Shown here one piece after another: positions 33,234 to 45,745 of a stretch of 64,000 nt of DNA. Position 1 is the stretch's first letter. Each line of letters opens with the position of its first letter. Made by a program: the position numbers and the translations under genes. Source of the stretch: Pogonophryne albipinna (Eukaryota; Chordata; Actinopteri; Perciformes; Artedidraconidae); the NCBI GenBank assembly GCA_028583405.1, contig JAPTMU010000270.1:138972-202971 (forward strand), written 5' to 3'. The notes below the pieces were generated by a model that ran no database searches, had not been told where the DNA came from, and was given only the letters and a program-made list of their open reading frames with translations.

Positions 33234-35209
33234 ATGGGTAATACTGTCTCCACAAACGAGTCAGCTGGTAAGAGGAAAGCGAATGCACGTACCAAAACAC
33301 CTTCTAAAAATCCGATTACAGGACAGCCACTACAGTCATATGTTTTCCCTAATATGCCGTCTGGAATTGTCGAAGAAGCTTGGATTGGTCTAAAGTTATG
33401 CCGTTTACCTCGTTACTTTGTGAACACTCACAACAGAAAAATCAGAAAGGGAAGATTGAATTTGATTGGCCTTTAACCGGTACTTTTGACATGGCCGTGT
33501 TGTGGCAGGCATTTAAACTGGTTGAAAGTGAGGCGAATTGCTCCTGGGATATAACATATATGAAAGAATGTGTTAAAGCTTGGATGTCTATTGCAGAGAA
33601 AAGAGGTTATGATGAGCGGAAAAAATGAAAATCAGTTGGCACTGAGCGAGGCTCAATTGAGCTCAAACGTTGATCGATAGAGTTTCTAAATGTGCGGCGA
33701 ATTGTCATTTGCTTAGTCTAGAGGCTGCTTTTGATGTTAAATCAGAGAACATGTCCAGAATTAAGGAAAGACACGGAAAGGATGTTACAGCCATTGCTAA
33801 ATCCGTAATGTATGATTGGTTGAAAAGACAGGGCAAGTCTCCCACACCATCTCAGCTCATTTGCATTTTAACAGACAATGGGCTGCTGAAAAAGGAGCAG
33901 GCTGTGTCTCTCTGTACAAAAATGATCCCCGCGACAGAACTCTCAAATCATGCTGCGAGAAACTCCGATGATGATCTTTTCATTACAGCTGCGGTTATCA
34001 TGAATGAAAATAAGTTGAAATATCAGCCAAGACAATATAGAGAAATAGATTCAGGAAGACAAGAACAAATAGAAGAGGTAGAGGAAGGGAATTCTTCAGA
34101 CGGCAGCCCGTCAAGAGCCCCCACTCTTCCTCCTCCGCCACTCCGTTTACACGATTACCTAGGATCGCCGGACGGCAGTGCGGTCCACCGTAAAATAGTC
34201 ACGGGAACGCAAACATCTCAGAATAATAATCCTGCTGAAACTGTGACAGCCCCGAAAATTATGATAGGAGAAGTTCCAGTTTTTAGGCCTTGGGACACCC
34301 GCGGAGGTCATTGATGTCACTAATCACGCTCCCAGTCCCACTAAAAGCCCAGATGAGTATCTGTCGTGGTTGACTAATGTCTGCTCAGTTTATAACTGTT
34401 TGGTTCATGATGTTAAACAGCTGATAATTCTAACATACAAGGCAGATTGGCCCACGTGCAGAGACGAATTTACATTTCCTGAATGTACGCCTGCAGGGGA
34501 TTGGCCTCTGGCACAGACGCGCGACATGTGGATTCAGAACGTGGCTGCTTTGGCTATTAGAACATGCGCTAAAACTCACACAGATTTTTCCCAAGTGACG
34601 GCTTGCGTACAGAACCCAACAGAAGCTGTCCCAGAATTTATCCAGCGTTTCATGACAGTGTGGGACAATAATGCTGGCATTAAAAGGGAGGGCAATGATT
34701 TGTTCGCTATACAGAGTTTGTTGCATAATTTAATCCCAGAGACAGCTCAAGCCTACATGATGGCAACTCCTGACTGGCAAGTTAAAACCTGGCAACTTAC
34801 GATAGCCACAATGCGTGCCCTGCATCGGAGCCAGATATTTCTGACCCCCAGAACTGCCCAGCTAATGCAACTATTGCCTAAAAATACACAGGCTTATCAG
34901 GGTGCGGATAACTCCCAGCAGTTTCAGGGACAACACCGCACACAGGGAAGATCACAGGATTATCAAAATAAGAGCAGACAACAGAAGAAAAATAATTCCA
35001 AAAGGTTGATGCCATGTCATGTTTGCGGTGCAACGGATCACTGGGCGGGTCAATGCGAGAAGAGGTGGGGTGCGCAGCAGCAGCACATACAGTCTTTGCC
35101 TGCTCTCCCCCAGCCTCCTAGGCATCCTGCATTGATGCCACCTCCACATTATGACAGACAGGCTCAACATGGCCAAAACGGTCAGCAGAGTGGATTTAAT
35201 AGAAGATAG
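33234..35209 (+). pseudogene. retroviral gag remnant
   Basis: Starts with MGNTVS, an N-myristoylation-type matrix start. The frame breaks near 33470 and 33630 and again between 34314 and 34370. The segment to 34314 contains a proline-rich PTLPPPPLRLHDY stretch like a late-domain region. The last segment to 35209 is capsid-like and ends with one zinc knuckle of the form CX2CX4HX4C near 35010-35055. Gag would form the particle core; at least two frameshifts make this copy non-functional. Confidence 0.85.
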
Positions 35210-35302
35210 GGGTGCCGTGGAGAAATAGGATCAGATTCACAGCATTTCCCCATTCAAGCAGCAACAATTCGCCTTTCCAATAACCCGCGTGAAGATCCGA
35301 TT

Positions 35303-36293
35303 ATGCCCGTTGATTTTAGTGGCACGGCTGTAGATATTTTGATTGACAGCGGAGCCACATTGTCTGCAATACGCACTAAGGAGAAAGTTTGTAGAGCAAC
35401 TAATAACTTTGTTACAACAATGGGCGTTTCTGGCATTGCTATGTCTGAACCCATTTCACAGAATACTGATATTTATATAGATGGATCAAATGTGAAACAT
35501 TCTTTCATTATTTCAGATGGAAGTCCTATTAATTTAATGGGCAGAGACTTACTTTGTAAGTTACAGGCAACAATACATTGCACTCCGGATGGATTGTTTT
35601 TGACTATTCCTGACAGCAAAGTCTATCAAGCTGTCCAATTCATTCAATCATCTCAAGACAACCTTTATTGTTGGTCATTTCCAGATTTCAACATGATTTC
35701 TGTTTTCTCCACAACAGGGATTCAGAAAATTGATAGCATTTCCCCTGTGTGTGCTTCCTTAATGTCTCTTATGCGGCCTGTGTTGAATTGTCATTGCACA
35801 GCTGCTTTTAACCCATCAGATGACTATGCGCTTTCAATTAGAGGTTTTTGCAACAGCTCAGATCAGTTGGAATGCGACCAGTTTATATTCATTGGACCCC
35901 AAGGGTGCGCATTGCCTATGAGACTCACACCCCCACAGCAGGCATTTCATGTTGTGAAAACGATCCCTCACGTCACACTAGCTGTCACTCCAGGCAGTAG
36001 TCCTAAGGAGGTGGGGGCTATGGCAGCCCACTGCCATGCTCGGCTGGGAGCTGCAACAGCTTCTCTCCCTCACACACACACGCCTAATCTAATTAACCTC
36101 GGAGAGGAGCATTACATGCTGCGTCTCTCTGAGCCCATTTCTCTCCCCCAAAGTACATTTCTCAACTTACAACCACCTCCTCTCACAGAATATGGACCCC
36201 CTTCAGATTTTTGGGAAGTTCCATCCACATTATGGGCAAAACACAAAAATCATGTTGGATTTGTCAGTTCAGCCCCACCACACAGAGTGACAC
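35303..36293 (+). pseudogene. retroviral protease and start of polymerase, cut by piggyBac
   Basis: The protease active-site triplet DSGA occurs near 35345, with LMGRDLL further on as the conserved C-terminal protease motif. The frame then runs through a long linker into the beginning of RT. It is interrupted at the TTAA at 36294 by a piggyBac element. Open until the insertion point, so this part was still readable when the transposon landed. Confidence 0.8.
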
Positions 36294-36484
36294 TTAACAC
36301 TAGAACCGCCAACGGGTAAATTTTACCCGCAGCTGTTTTTTTATTGTATGTAACTTTTTTTCAATAAAATATTAACATCTCCCAGTCCGTGACTTTTCCT
36401 GAAAGTGTGTTATGTAGCACCCTGTGTTGTTAAACATTGTCAATATGAAGTCAGATTGAAAAAATCGCCAAAAAAATGGCTATT

Positions 36485-37675
36485 TATACCTATTTCCGCC
36501 AGCGGGTAATATTTACCTCATAGAAATGCAGCGCTCCTCGCGCTATTGATTTCGCACGTAAACATAAACATGACGTGTTGCTATAGCAACACCTTTTGTC
36601 TACTGCTGTAGATAGAGAGAGAGATTGAGAGATAGATAGATTGAGAGAGAGATAGATATAGAGTAATAGATAAATAGATAGATAGATAGTCATAGATAGA
36701 TAGAGAGAGAGAGAGCCGGTTATATTTCCAGAATGGACAAAAGAAAGAGACTCATGAACGTACAGGAGGCACTAGAGTTGCTAAACCGTCTGAGCGAAGC
36801 AGAGTCTGATGGTGGGGAAGTATCAGGACTGAGTGATGTGTCCTGGGTTTGTTCTGCCTCTGATGGGTCATCTGACAGCGATCCTGAGCCCCTAAGTCAC
36901 TTGCCCCCCCCCTCGTTGACAATTTACTAGCGGTACCGAAGTCGAGAGCTGATTTTTTGTCTCAGGTGGCACGCGTAGATGGCCCGTTGCTGTCTTTTAT
37001 AATGTGCTGGATCTCGCTGCCATCAATGCCTGGGTGCTGTACAGTAGCTGCATGAGCCAGGAGAACATACCGAGAAGGGACTTCATGCTCCAGCTGGCAC
37101 ACGAGCTGCGCGCTGAGTGGATGGCATCAAAAGCGCCACCACTTGCGGACCTGCCCTTCAGCGGTGCTGGTGCAGAAGAGCGCAGGAGAATGACCTGCAT
37201 GATGAAGGCGCACTGCATGCAGAATAAAACGTTCTGCAAATGTGTCAAGTGTGGGGATGCTGTGTGTGGCAAATGCACAGCCAAGGTGCTCAGTGTTTGC
37301 AACAATTGTGTTTGAGTGTTTGTGAAGCGTTGTAATCGATGTGTTCTTATTGTTCTTCTTCTCTGATGGTTTTTGTTCTTTGTATACGTTCTGTGTTATC
37401 TGCTGTTCAATTATATAACAAATACATCATTATATTATTGTCATGTTGTTGTTTTTTTATGAGTAGAAGGCGATCAGACGATATGAAGCATTTTTACCTT
37501 TACGAAACACAAGCCTAACATCAAGCGTTTATTAGCGAGTGGGTAATATTTCTTCCATAGAATATGCAGCGATCCTCGCGCTATTGATTTCGCGCGTAAA
37601 CATAAACATGACGTGTTGCTATAGCAACACCTTTTGTCTACAGGTGTTCCTATAGATAGAGAGATATAGATAGAT

Positions 37676-37707
<32 letters not shown>

Positions 37708-37735
37708 TTATAGATAGAGAGAGAGATAGAGATAT
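36485..37735 (+). repeat. subterminal direct repeat pair of the piggyBac element
   Basis: About 36490-36640 and 37525-37680 share the order gggtaatattt, atgcagcg(c/a)tcctcgcgctattgatttcgc(a/g)cgtaaacataaacatgacgtg, the palindrome gttgctatagcaac and cttttgtctac, then a GATA-rich microsatellite. Copies are about 1.03 kb apart in the same orientation. Confidence 0.85.
36733..37315 (+). pseudogene. piggyBac transposase, N- and C-termini only
   Basis: The N-terminal fragment is rich in Ser/Asp/Glu (EAESDGGEVSGLSDVSW), as in fish PGBD-type transposases. The C-terminal fragment reads LDLAAINAWVLYSSCM, RRDFMLQLAHELRAE and the cysteine-rich CKCVKCGDAVCGKC, a RING-like zinc domain that binds the element ends. 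The DDD catalytic core of about 350 residues is absent. A stop lies after SLTIY (36930) and the frame shifts before 36985. Confidence 0.8.
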
Positions 37736-37989
37736 ATACCTAAACAAAACACAAGTCTAACACCAAGCATTTAAATCAGCACTGTAGCGATATTTTATAC
37801 TTCATGCTATCTGTACAAACTATATAATATGAAAAGCTGAGAGTCCACAGATTATATTGGTATACATTTCATCCCTGTGCGATCAAAACTCACTGTTCTG
37901 TATGATACATTGTACCTTGGAAATCAATTGCGGGTAAACTTTACCCGTTGGCGGATATAGGTATACAGCGACCTCTGGCGGTTCTAGTG

Positions 37990-38564
37990 TTAAAGCCAAT
38001 GCCAGATTGCCAGCTATCAGACAGTACAATTTACCCCATAGAGCCATTGTGGGAATTGAAGGAGTCATCCAATCTCTGCTCGATCAGGGCGTATTAATCT
38101 ACACGACCAGTCCGTGTAATACTCCAATTCTACCCATACCTTATCACAATCGCCCTGATGAGTGGCATTTTGTCCAAGATTTGCAGGCTATTAATGCCAT
38201 TGTCATTCCAACGGCCCCCATTGTGCCTGACACAAATTCGATCCTTGCTTCTTTGCCTCCAGACACCACATATTACACAGTCATTGATCTTTGTTCAGCA
38301 TTTTTCTCTATTCCTTTGCATCCAGAAAGCCAGTATCTGTTTGCATTTACATTCAGAGGTAAACAAATCACATACACGCGCCTCCCACAGGGGTTTGTTG
38401 AATCGCCTACTGTGTACGCAGCAGCTGTTAAAAGAGACCTGGACACTTTGGTCCTTACAGGGGGCAGCACCCTCCTTCAGTATGCTGATGACCTGTTGAT
38501 TGCGTCACCTAACAAAGACGCCTGTCGCATCGACTTCCATTCTGCTCATGAAAAGACTTTCTGA
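37990..38564 (+). pseudogene. retroviral reverse transcriptase core
   Basis: Resumes right after the piggyBac TTAA in a frame compatible with the upstream part. Shows LPQGF and the catalytic YADDLL near 38480. The frame is lost after about 38560 (fingers and palm present, thumb in another frame). Confidence 0.85.
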
Positions 38565-39444
38565 ATGCGGACACAGAGCATCCCTGGCCAAGTTGCAATA
38601 CTGCCAGACTGAGGTCACGTATTTGGGTCACATTCTGAGAGATGGACACCGCCTCCTCTCACCTGCGAGAATCTGCCTTTTGAACAAAGTACCACCACCT
38701 CGCACAAAGAAGGAGATGCTTTCCTTTTGGGCATGGCGAATTACTGCAGACATTGGATATACGAGTATGCTGCTATGGACTCCGTCCTGCGTGCTGCCAC
38801 TCTGCAGGCCGCCCCTAACATTGTTCAATGGTCTGAGGACATGCACACAGCTTTTCAGGACTTAAAGCAGGCCCTCACATCAGCTCCGGCCCTGGGGCTC
38901 CCTGATTACCATCAACCTTTTCATCTACACGTCCATGAAAAGGGGGGCTTTGCAACAGGCATTTTGGTACAGAAGCATGGCTCTAATTTTCGGCCTGTAG
39001 CATACTACTCGTCTCGACTTTCCCCTGTGGTACTTGGTATGACTTCATGCCTGCGAGCAGTGGCCGCAGTTGCAATAGTTATCAAGCAATCCTCTCCCAT
39101 TGTACTGGCCAGTGACTGTGTAGTACATGTCCCACATGCAGTTTTGCATATTCTGAACACCTCTGCTACTCAGCATATGACAGCGGCAAGGCGATCTGGT
39201 TATGAAGCGGTAATTCTTTCAAGCCCACACATCACTCTTAAACGTTCGCCCCCCCTAAACCCAGCCACGCTGGTGCCAATTCCAGATTTTGAAATAACAC
39301 ATGACTGCGTCACAACGATTGACATGTCTTCTTCCCCCAGAGCTGATATGTTGCAAACTCCTATCCCTAATTCAGATATGATTCTATACAGACGGGTCTG
39401 CGAGCAGACCGTCTGACACAGTACACTTAGCAGGCTATGCTGTT
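38565..39444 (+). pseudogene. retroviral RT connection and start of RNase H
   Basis: A second frame from about 38727 carries the connection domain (ALGLPDYHQPF) and runs to 39416, where another frameshift precedes the RNase H segment. At least two frame changes separate this from the integrase-containing frame. Confidence 0.8.
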
Positions 39445-41016
39445 GTGAACGACTGGGAAGTCTTAGAAAGCAGGGCCTTGCCAAATGGCACGTCGGCTCA
39501 GGCTGCAGAGTTGCATGCTCTGCTTAGGGCGTGTATTTTGGCTGAAGGTAAAGTTGCAACCATTTTCACAGACTCCAGGTATGCATTTGGTGTGTGCCAT
39601 GATTTTGGTGTCTTGTGGAAAATGCGCGGTTTCTTAACATCGGCTGGTAAGCCTATTCAACATCATGCGTTAGTAGCTGAGCTATTAGACGCTATCCTGC
39701 TCCCTGCACAGCTAGCAGTAGTTAAATGTGCTGCTCACACAAATTCTGATGATCCTATTTCGCGTGGAAATGCGTTAGCCGACACCGCGGCTAAACAAGC
39801 AGCAGTTTCCTGCTTCTCTATGGTGCTTCAATGCCCCTCGACACAACCCGCAGAACCCATTTGTTTGCCTTCCTTTAATGATGTCGCGGACATGCAAGCC
39901 CGCGCTGATGTTAGGGAGAAAGATTTATGGCTAAGACGAGGTTGTGCACTTGACGCTGAGTCCAGCTTGTGGCTCCACCCAGACGGACGGATGGTTTGTC
40001 CCCGTTCGTTCCTCCATGTTTTGGCACATGTTGCACATGGCAAATCACATGTAGGAAAAGGAGGGATGAATGGGATTATAAAGTCACAATGGTTTGCTCC
40101 AGGCATTACACTAGCTACACAGACCCTTGTAGATAGATGCATGATATGCCAGCAGACAAGAAGAAGAAATGGTCCAGTTCAGCATGAACACTTACCGCCC
40201 CCCTCGGGGCCCTTTGTAAATATGCAAATTGACTTTTCGCATATGCCACCATGCCAAGGATTCAAATATCTTTTGGTAATAGTGTGCCAGTTCTCAAAAT
40301 GGGTAGAGGCCTACCCTACCAGAAAAGAAGACGCTAGAACAGTTGTAAAGTGTCTTCTCAAAGATGTTATCCCTAGATTTGGTGTTCCAGCAGGGATTAA
40401 CAGTGACAGAGGTCCAGCATTCATTTCTAAGATAACCCAGAGTCTAGCTACAGTGTTAGGGTTCAAATGGCAGTTGCATGTTCCCTATCACCCACAGAGC
40501 TCAGGCCAGGTTGAGAGAATGAACTTGACTATAAAGGAGAAACTCACTAAAACAATGTTGACCACAGGACTAAAATGGGTAGACGCGCTGCCGCTAGTTC
40601 TGTGCTCCATCCGAAGCTCACCAAATGCAACGACAGGGCTTAGCCCACACGAAGTATTGATGGGAAGGGTAATGTTCACAGGATCTAGCCCCCCAGTAAC
40701 ACCCCACAAACTCACTCTTTTGTGGACAGATGATTACATGACTAACTATGTAAAATATCTAACTGACATGTTGAGAAAGTTTCACAGGCAGGTGGCTGAC
40801 AGGCTCCCCCAGCCTGGAGAGGAGCCCACCCACCCTTTTCAGATTGGTGATGATGTACTAATCAAATCTCTTGAAAAAGATGCTTTGTCTCCCAGGTGGA
40901 AAGGTCCTTTCCAGGTGTTAATAGTGACCAGAACAGCCCTGAGAGTACAAGGTAGAGCGGAGTGGATTCACGCTTCCAGATGTCGTCTCTCTCCTCTACT
41001 GGATGCTGGCGTGTGA
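39445..41016 (+). pseudogene. retroviral RNase H and integrase
   Basis: 523 open codons. RNase H: AAELHALLRA, FTDSRYAFGV and a downstream Asp in NALADTAAK. Integrase: N-terminal HHCC region (final CMIC), then the catalytic triad as D in QIDFSH, D in NSDRGPAF and E in GQVERMN, and a C-terminal WKGPFQV module. Longest intact part of the provirus. Integrase inserts viral DNA into the host chromosome. The upstream pol frame is broken, so no complete polyprotein can form. Confidence 0.9.
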
Positions 41017-43258
41017 AGGCAGTCATCATCATCGTCATTCTGGGTCTACTGTACCTGGCCAAGGACGCCCTGCTAGATGAAGCTGTGAAAATCCCAACGA
41101 CAGGAGGCGAGGGCTCTCGCCCCTCTGAGGGAGAAAATAAGGTGCCTTATCTGAGAGCACAGACGACTTGACTACTCAGGGTCCAGACCCTGAGGGCAAA
41201 ACAACACCAACGGGCAAATCAGTGCCTAGCGACAAGGACAGGTTGTATCAGATCACCACACAGACATTCAGTATGGTGCGAGAGACACAAAGAGAGAGAA
41301 AAGGAGGAAGAATAAGGAGGATTGTCTCCCTCCCTGAACATAAATCAGAGACTATTTCTTTTAACTGTCCAACTTCAATATGCGACTCATCTAACTGTAT
41401 TATTGTGTTTCCTGTGTTTTTAGTTTACTCAACGTGGGAGATGTATCCAAAGAACCAGTACCGTTGGTTCAGGTTCTCGTCAGAGGTGGTAAGCATAGCT
41501 CTCAACACAATTGACAATATGCCCCCAGAACTGTGGTGTAGCACTATAGAACAGTTACAGACACTGATAAGGGATGAGGTAAAATGGACAATGAGGAAAC
41601 CAGATTACCAGGTTCCCAATCCAGGTGTCACTGCATGCACATTTACTGAACCAAATAGCGAAACAAATGTTCTATCCACTCCACTTAAACAATCAGGAGG
41701 TGATGTAGATTATTTACAAAAGGCCTTAATCACTCCTTCTAAACGAACCAAATCTAATTCTGCGATAAGTTTAATGTTAGACTACGCGCATGAACGCAAT
41801 GTTAGCAACTGTTGGCTGTGCCAAAATATGCCAGAATCCATGCATTCTCCAATGTTTAGCCCAGTTCCTTTCACGAAAGCTGACTACGGTCTAGTGAGCT
41901 GGAATGATATAGCATCCCAGAATTAGCGATGAGGCAGATGATTGTTACACTCCTTCCTACCCCATAGACTCTGAGCAACATTTACAGTACGAGGGCTTAG
42001 TCTCTCTTATTGTTGATACAGTAAATAAAGATTACCTGCCAGATGGTTTCAAACGATTAATGATGCTAAGACTTATATATGTCAAGAAATACATCCACCA
42101 AGCTTTTGAATACAGATTCCAATTAGCTCTAGTCCAGACTAATTGCTCAGCTAATTCTACGAGTCCAACATGTACTAAGCAACCACACACCCCATCTTTG
42201 TTGGTTGAAGCTTTGGTAACCGTTGTGCCCTGGTTTGGCTCCAGAACAGTGGACTCCGTTAAAGTTAAAATACATGACTGTACGCAGCCAATACCCTTAG
42301 GCAAGCCTCCTACACGTGATTGTTCAGTATATGTTCCCCCAGTTGGAGTACATGAGTGGAAAAATGTGTCTATCTGTTTCCAGAATGAAGCAGGATCTCA
42401 CACCTCTCCAGATGTGGGACACAGCGACTGTAATACCATAGTAAGGGTAAAATTAGCCAGAATTCCCCTCCCACAGAGAGTGTACTTAGTTTGAGGCGAC
42501 CGGGCCTATGGCTGTGTGCCATATGACATTTTTGATGGCACCTGTTATCTAGCCTACCTAATCCCTTTAATCCGTAAAGTAGAGCCTAATGAGATTGCAG
42601 CGATACTTCCCTCTTTACACAGGAACAGCAGGTCCATTACACAAGGACAACAGATAGCTAGCCTATTTTTGCCTTGGTACGGTATTTATGTTACTCAGCA
42701 GGAAATAGTGGCACTGTCCAACGTAGTGGAACACCATCTAAATGTATCTAACACAGCGATGTTAGCTGAACACAAAGAATTGCAGGAAGTAAGGACAGTA
42801 GCATTACAGAATCGTATGGCGCTGGATCTTCTCCTAGCTGCTCAGGGGGCTCATGTAAGGTAATTGGGTCTGAATGTTGTTCTTTCATCTCTGACGCTAC
42901 ACCGGAAGTAAAGGACATGGCGCATGATACTGCTAGGGGAATAAAAGAATTGCATGAAACTCATGGATTTACATTAGGGGATTTAAGTGGAACCATTGGA
43001 TCCTGGGGAGCGGGGTTGGTTAAATTTGTTGTTCCTGTTTCAGTGTTTATCTTGGTTGTGCTAATCCTAGTGATCTGTTTGATAACTGTAGTTAAATTAG
43101 CCATACGCAGGGTTGCCAAGACCGCCCTCCAAGCCCCACAGAGGCTAATGGGGTATTCAACTGTAGATGATACAATGTTAATGTACGACGCCGAGCTTCC
43201 AGATCCCTGGGTCTCCATTGCGGTTTCTGCCCCTTGGGTACCCCCATTCAGCGATTGA
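40962..43258 (+). pseudogene. retroviral env remnant
   Basis: Four or five open pieces in different frames. 40962-41171 overlaps the end of pol and includes a hydrophobic stretch (signal or anchor). 41168-41926 and 42060-42494 are surface-subunit-like with a CWLC-type motif near 41810-41820. 42516-42863 and 42917-43258 are the transmembrane subunit. The conserved segment before the CX6CC motif is split by a one-base frameshift near 42848. The last piece has a long hydrophobic membrane span (about 43020-43090) and a cytoplasmic tail. Non-functional. Confidence 0.85.
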
Positions 43259-43985
43259 TAAAATGATTACAGTTGACACTCAAAATAAAGAACAGATGTT
43301 TTGATTTCTCTCTTTTCAGGTTGTTATAATAAATCTCTGACTTTTCCTTTTCAGATTTTGAACAAATGTATTTGAATGAAATATATGTACTACTAAGTGC
43401 CTTACTCTTGAATAAAGCGTAATGAAGTAAACGTAAAGTAATGTTAAAGATTGAGGACACTGCAACTTTGCAGGTTACAGATTGATCTATTCATCACTGT
43501 GAATTTATACCTTAATTATGAATTTTAGCTGGATCTCTCATGATTCTGATTTTATACCTCAATTGGATTTCTTATAATCCTAAATTCTAATTGTGTTTTA
43601 ATAAGTAATTGCCTTGAAGTGAATCTTTGAAGATGTAAGCTGATTTAGAATTTGTGTTTGATGAATGAGATGAACTGAGTGATAAATGATAAAAGATCTT
43701 ATTTTTGAAACATATATTTTGCTATTATATTTTTGTATTTCATGTATGTTTATTATTGTGCTTTTGACAAATGATGCCAAACACTGAGGAGAGATGATTT
43801 TTCTATTATGATTGACTGTGTTCAATCATTGTGATTGAAATGTTTTCAATCTTGTTCTACTTTTGATGTAATTGATGTATGTGGGCCCACACAACTCTGA
43901 AGACGCTTATTGATTTAAGTAGTGACTGAAATATAATTAGACTAATGTTAATTGGTTATCAATAGATTGATAAAAAGAATGGAAC
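43259..43985 (+). other. retroviral region between env and 3' LTR
   Basis: AT-rich, no gene. Ends with gataaaaagaatggaac just before the 3' LTR, a candidate though weak polypurine tract. Confidence 0.5.
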
Positions 43986-44427
43986 TGTCAGAGAATGTTT
44001 TAATCTGATCACTTTGTGTATTGAGTTTCTCAGCGTTCCTGAGAACCTGTCAAAATTACAAACATATGCTTCTCATTAAGTCGCAATATGCCCTTGCTGC
44101 AACTTGAACTGGGTCACAGGTCAAAGGGTCCTCTTTCTTCCTGTGGGGAAAAGTTTGGCAGGATAAGGTTGCAGATACAGAGGGGCCTTTGTTCCTGTGT
44201 CTGGCATTCATTAGGCAGGCTTGCCAAGTCCCTCCTCTCAGATATAACAGATCGATGATTCTCCTTTTATCTTCAGAGTTCCGCGTGGTTTGCCCACATG
44301 TAATAGTGTGATAAACTGTGTGAAGCTCTCCAGCCGTTTTTTATAACTTTCAATAAACCTCAATGTTTGACAACAAGAATTCCAGTCTCCATCTTTTCTG
44401 CATTGCTGCTCCGAAGTTTCCGTAACA
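43986..44427 (+). repeat. 3' LTR
   Basis: Begins TGTCAGAGAATGTT, ends CCGTAACA. Colinear with the 5' LTR over its length, with scattered substitutions and small indels. Confidence 0.9.
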
Positions 44428-45099
44428 GGCTGCAGACTTGTTACAACACAAGCTTGTTTCCCATCTCAGAGAGCTTTTGTGGTTTCGCTATATTTTGTCA
44501 TCAGGCTCAGAGCTACAGTTTTTCTTCCAACTTCAGGCGCCATTAAAGCGAATTTTCCGATTATTCTGGCACCTCTGTAACGAGACACAACTGTAGATGA
44601 CTCGTTATAAATAGAGGGTGTGGAAGAAGGGACAGCGAAGCCTCTCAGATGTTCTTTGGCATTTATTCTGAGGACAACAAACACACAATGTCCTTTAAAC
44701 GTCCACGTTGCACGTCACATCCACATCATACAGGAAGTAAACAAAGACAACGGGAAAGTGTTCCCACGGGAAAAATAACCAAAAATATTAAATGAAACAA
44801 TCTCATAGAAATACAATTCACAACTTATTACAAATTAAACATTCACAAATGTATAATTATGTATACACATGTTTGACTCCCTTACACCTCTACATTACGA
44901 GTTCTACATTTGACCCATGCTGAACCTTTCCACTGAGTTTAATAATAATCCAGGCAGCATTGTTTCCGTAACTGAGCTGGAGACACGCCTTGGGGAGGAA
45001 ACTAAATGTTCAGTGGACCGTTGTGTCTCAGGAAACTGTTTTATTTTTGAAAGGCTGTCTGTAAGGGTTGTGATTGGACGGTTGCTTGTTGTTTTTTGG
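44428..45099. other. intergenic, possible old repeat
   Basis: No gene recognised. 44430-44700 has the look of an old non-coding repeat, but no ends could be defined. Confidence 0.3.
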
Positions 45100-45410
45100 C
45101 ATGGATGATTCTTTTGTAATTAGGCTCGACCCACTTCTCCATGCCGGTTCTGTCTGTAGGGGATTGGACTTTGGACCAAAGGCTCGCCGGTTCAAGTCCC
45201 GATCGCACCAAAAAATACGGATTGTGAACTGGTACTGGAGAGGAGCCAGTTCACCTCCTGGGCCACTGCCAAAGTGCCCTTGAGCAAGGCACCTAACCCC
45301 CAACTGCTCCCTGGTGCCGGCTAGACTGGCTGCCTCCGCTCTGACCTCTCAACTGCGTGTTCATGTGTGCATATAGGCCTAAGTGTATGTGCATGATGTA
45401 AAAAGTGTTA
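45100..45410 (+). mobile_element. tRNA-derived SINE
   Basis: Head with a pol III B box-like GGTTCAAGTCCCGATCG near 45189, followed by the conserved fish SINE body tgcccttgagcaaggcacc..taaccccc and tail ctgctccctggtgccgg. The A box region is less clear. A full short retroposon is likely; exact ends were not fixed. Confidence 0.75.
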
Positions 45411-45745
45411 CGAACTCAGAATCTCAGGATATAGGACCCAATTGCACGACCCAGGAGACAGAGGTAAAGTATGTGTAAGATACTTTATTTTCAATAGATG
45501 AACAAAAATAATCACTATCAAATCTCTGGATGAGATGACAAAAAGAGAACAAAAGAAAATCGCTCACGTAGTGAGGAACAAAATATCTTGACAACAAGGA
45601 GAGCATAGAACTGACCTAGGCATGAGACAAGATGAACTGACAAGGAACACTGGGAGACTGGGGAATTTAAACAAGACACAGGTGGAAACAATCAGGGGCG
45701 GGGCTGGTGCTGATGAGCGCGGGAGACACACAAAAGGTAGACAAA
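45411..45745. repeat. older unclassified repeat, left part
   Basis: Sequence like cagaatctcaggatatagg..gacacaggtggaaacaatcagg, a pattern common in fish interspersed repeats. Interrupted by the DIRS-like element at 45746 and apparently resumed at 50858 (agggagcctggaatgacagg). Confidence 0.5.

Larger units (their letters stand above)
36298..37989 (+). mobile_element. internally deleted piggyBac element
   Basis: Inverted termini CACTAGAACCGCC / GGCGGTTCTAGTG, with an adjacent inner inverted motif (cgggtaaa..tttacccg), flanked by TTAA (36294-36297, 37990-37993). 1692 bp. It keeps the acidic N-terminus of a piggyBac transposase at 36733-36930 (MDKRKRLMNVQEALELLNRL) and the C-terminus at about 36985-37315, but not the catalytic middle. 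It contains two direct subterminal repeats (see separate entry). Confidence 0.92.
32025..44427 (+). mobile_element. endogenous retrovirus, decayed, gamma/epsilon-like
   Basis: Old proviral copy with two LTRs in the same orientation (432 and 442 bp, TG..CA ends) and gag, protease, polymerase and env remnants between them. Without a 1.7-kb piggyBac insertion it is about 10.7 kb. gag has a single CCHC knuckle and env a CX6CC-type motif, which favour gamma/epsilon-like affinity. Frames are broken in gag, at the RT/RNase H transition and repeatedly in env. LTRs differ at about five sites in the first 58 aligned bases, so it is not recent. The flanks (accaac / ggctgc) show no target duplication. 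Confidence 0.9.

Noticed and set aside
45189..45260. Stand-alone tRNA gene
   Set aside because: B box present, but the A box and cloverleaf are poor and a typical SINE body follows immediately.
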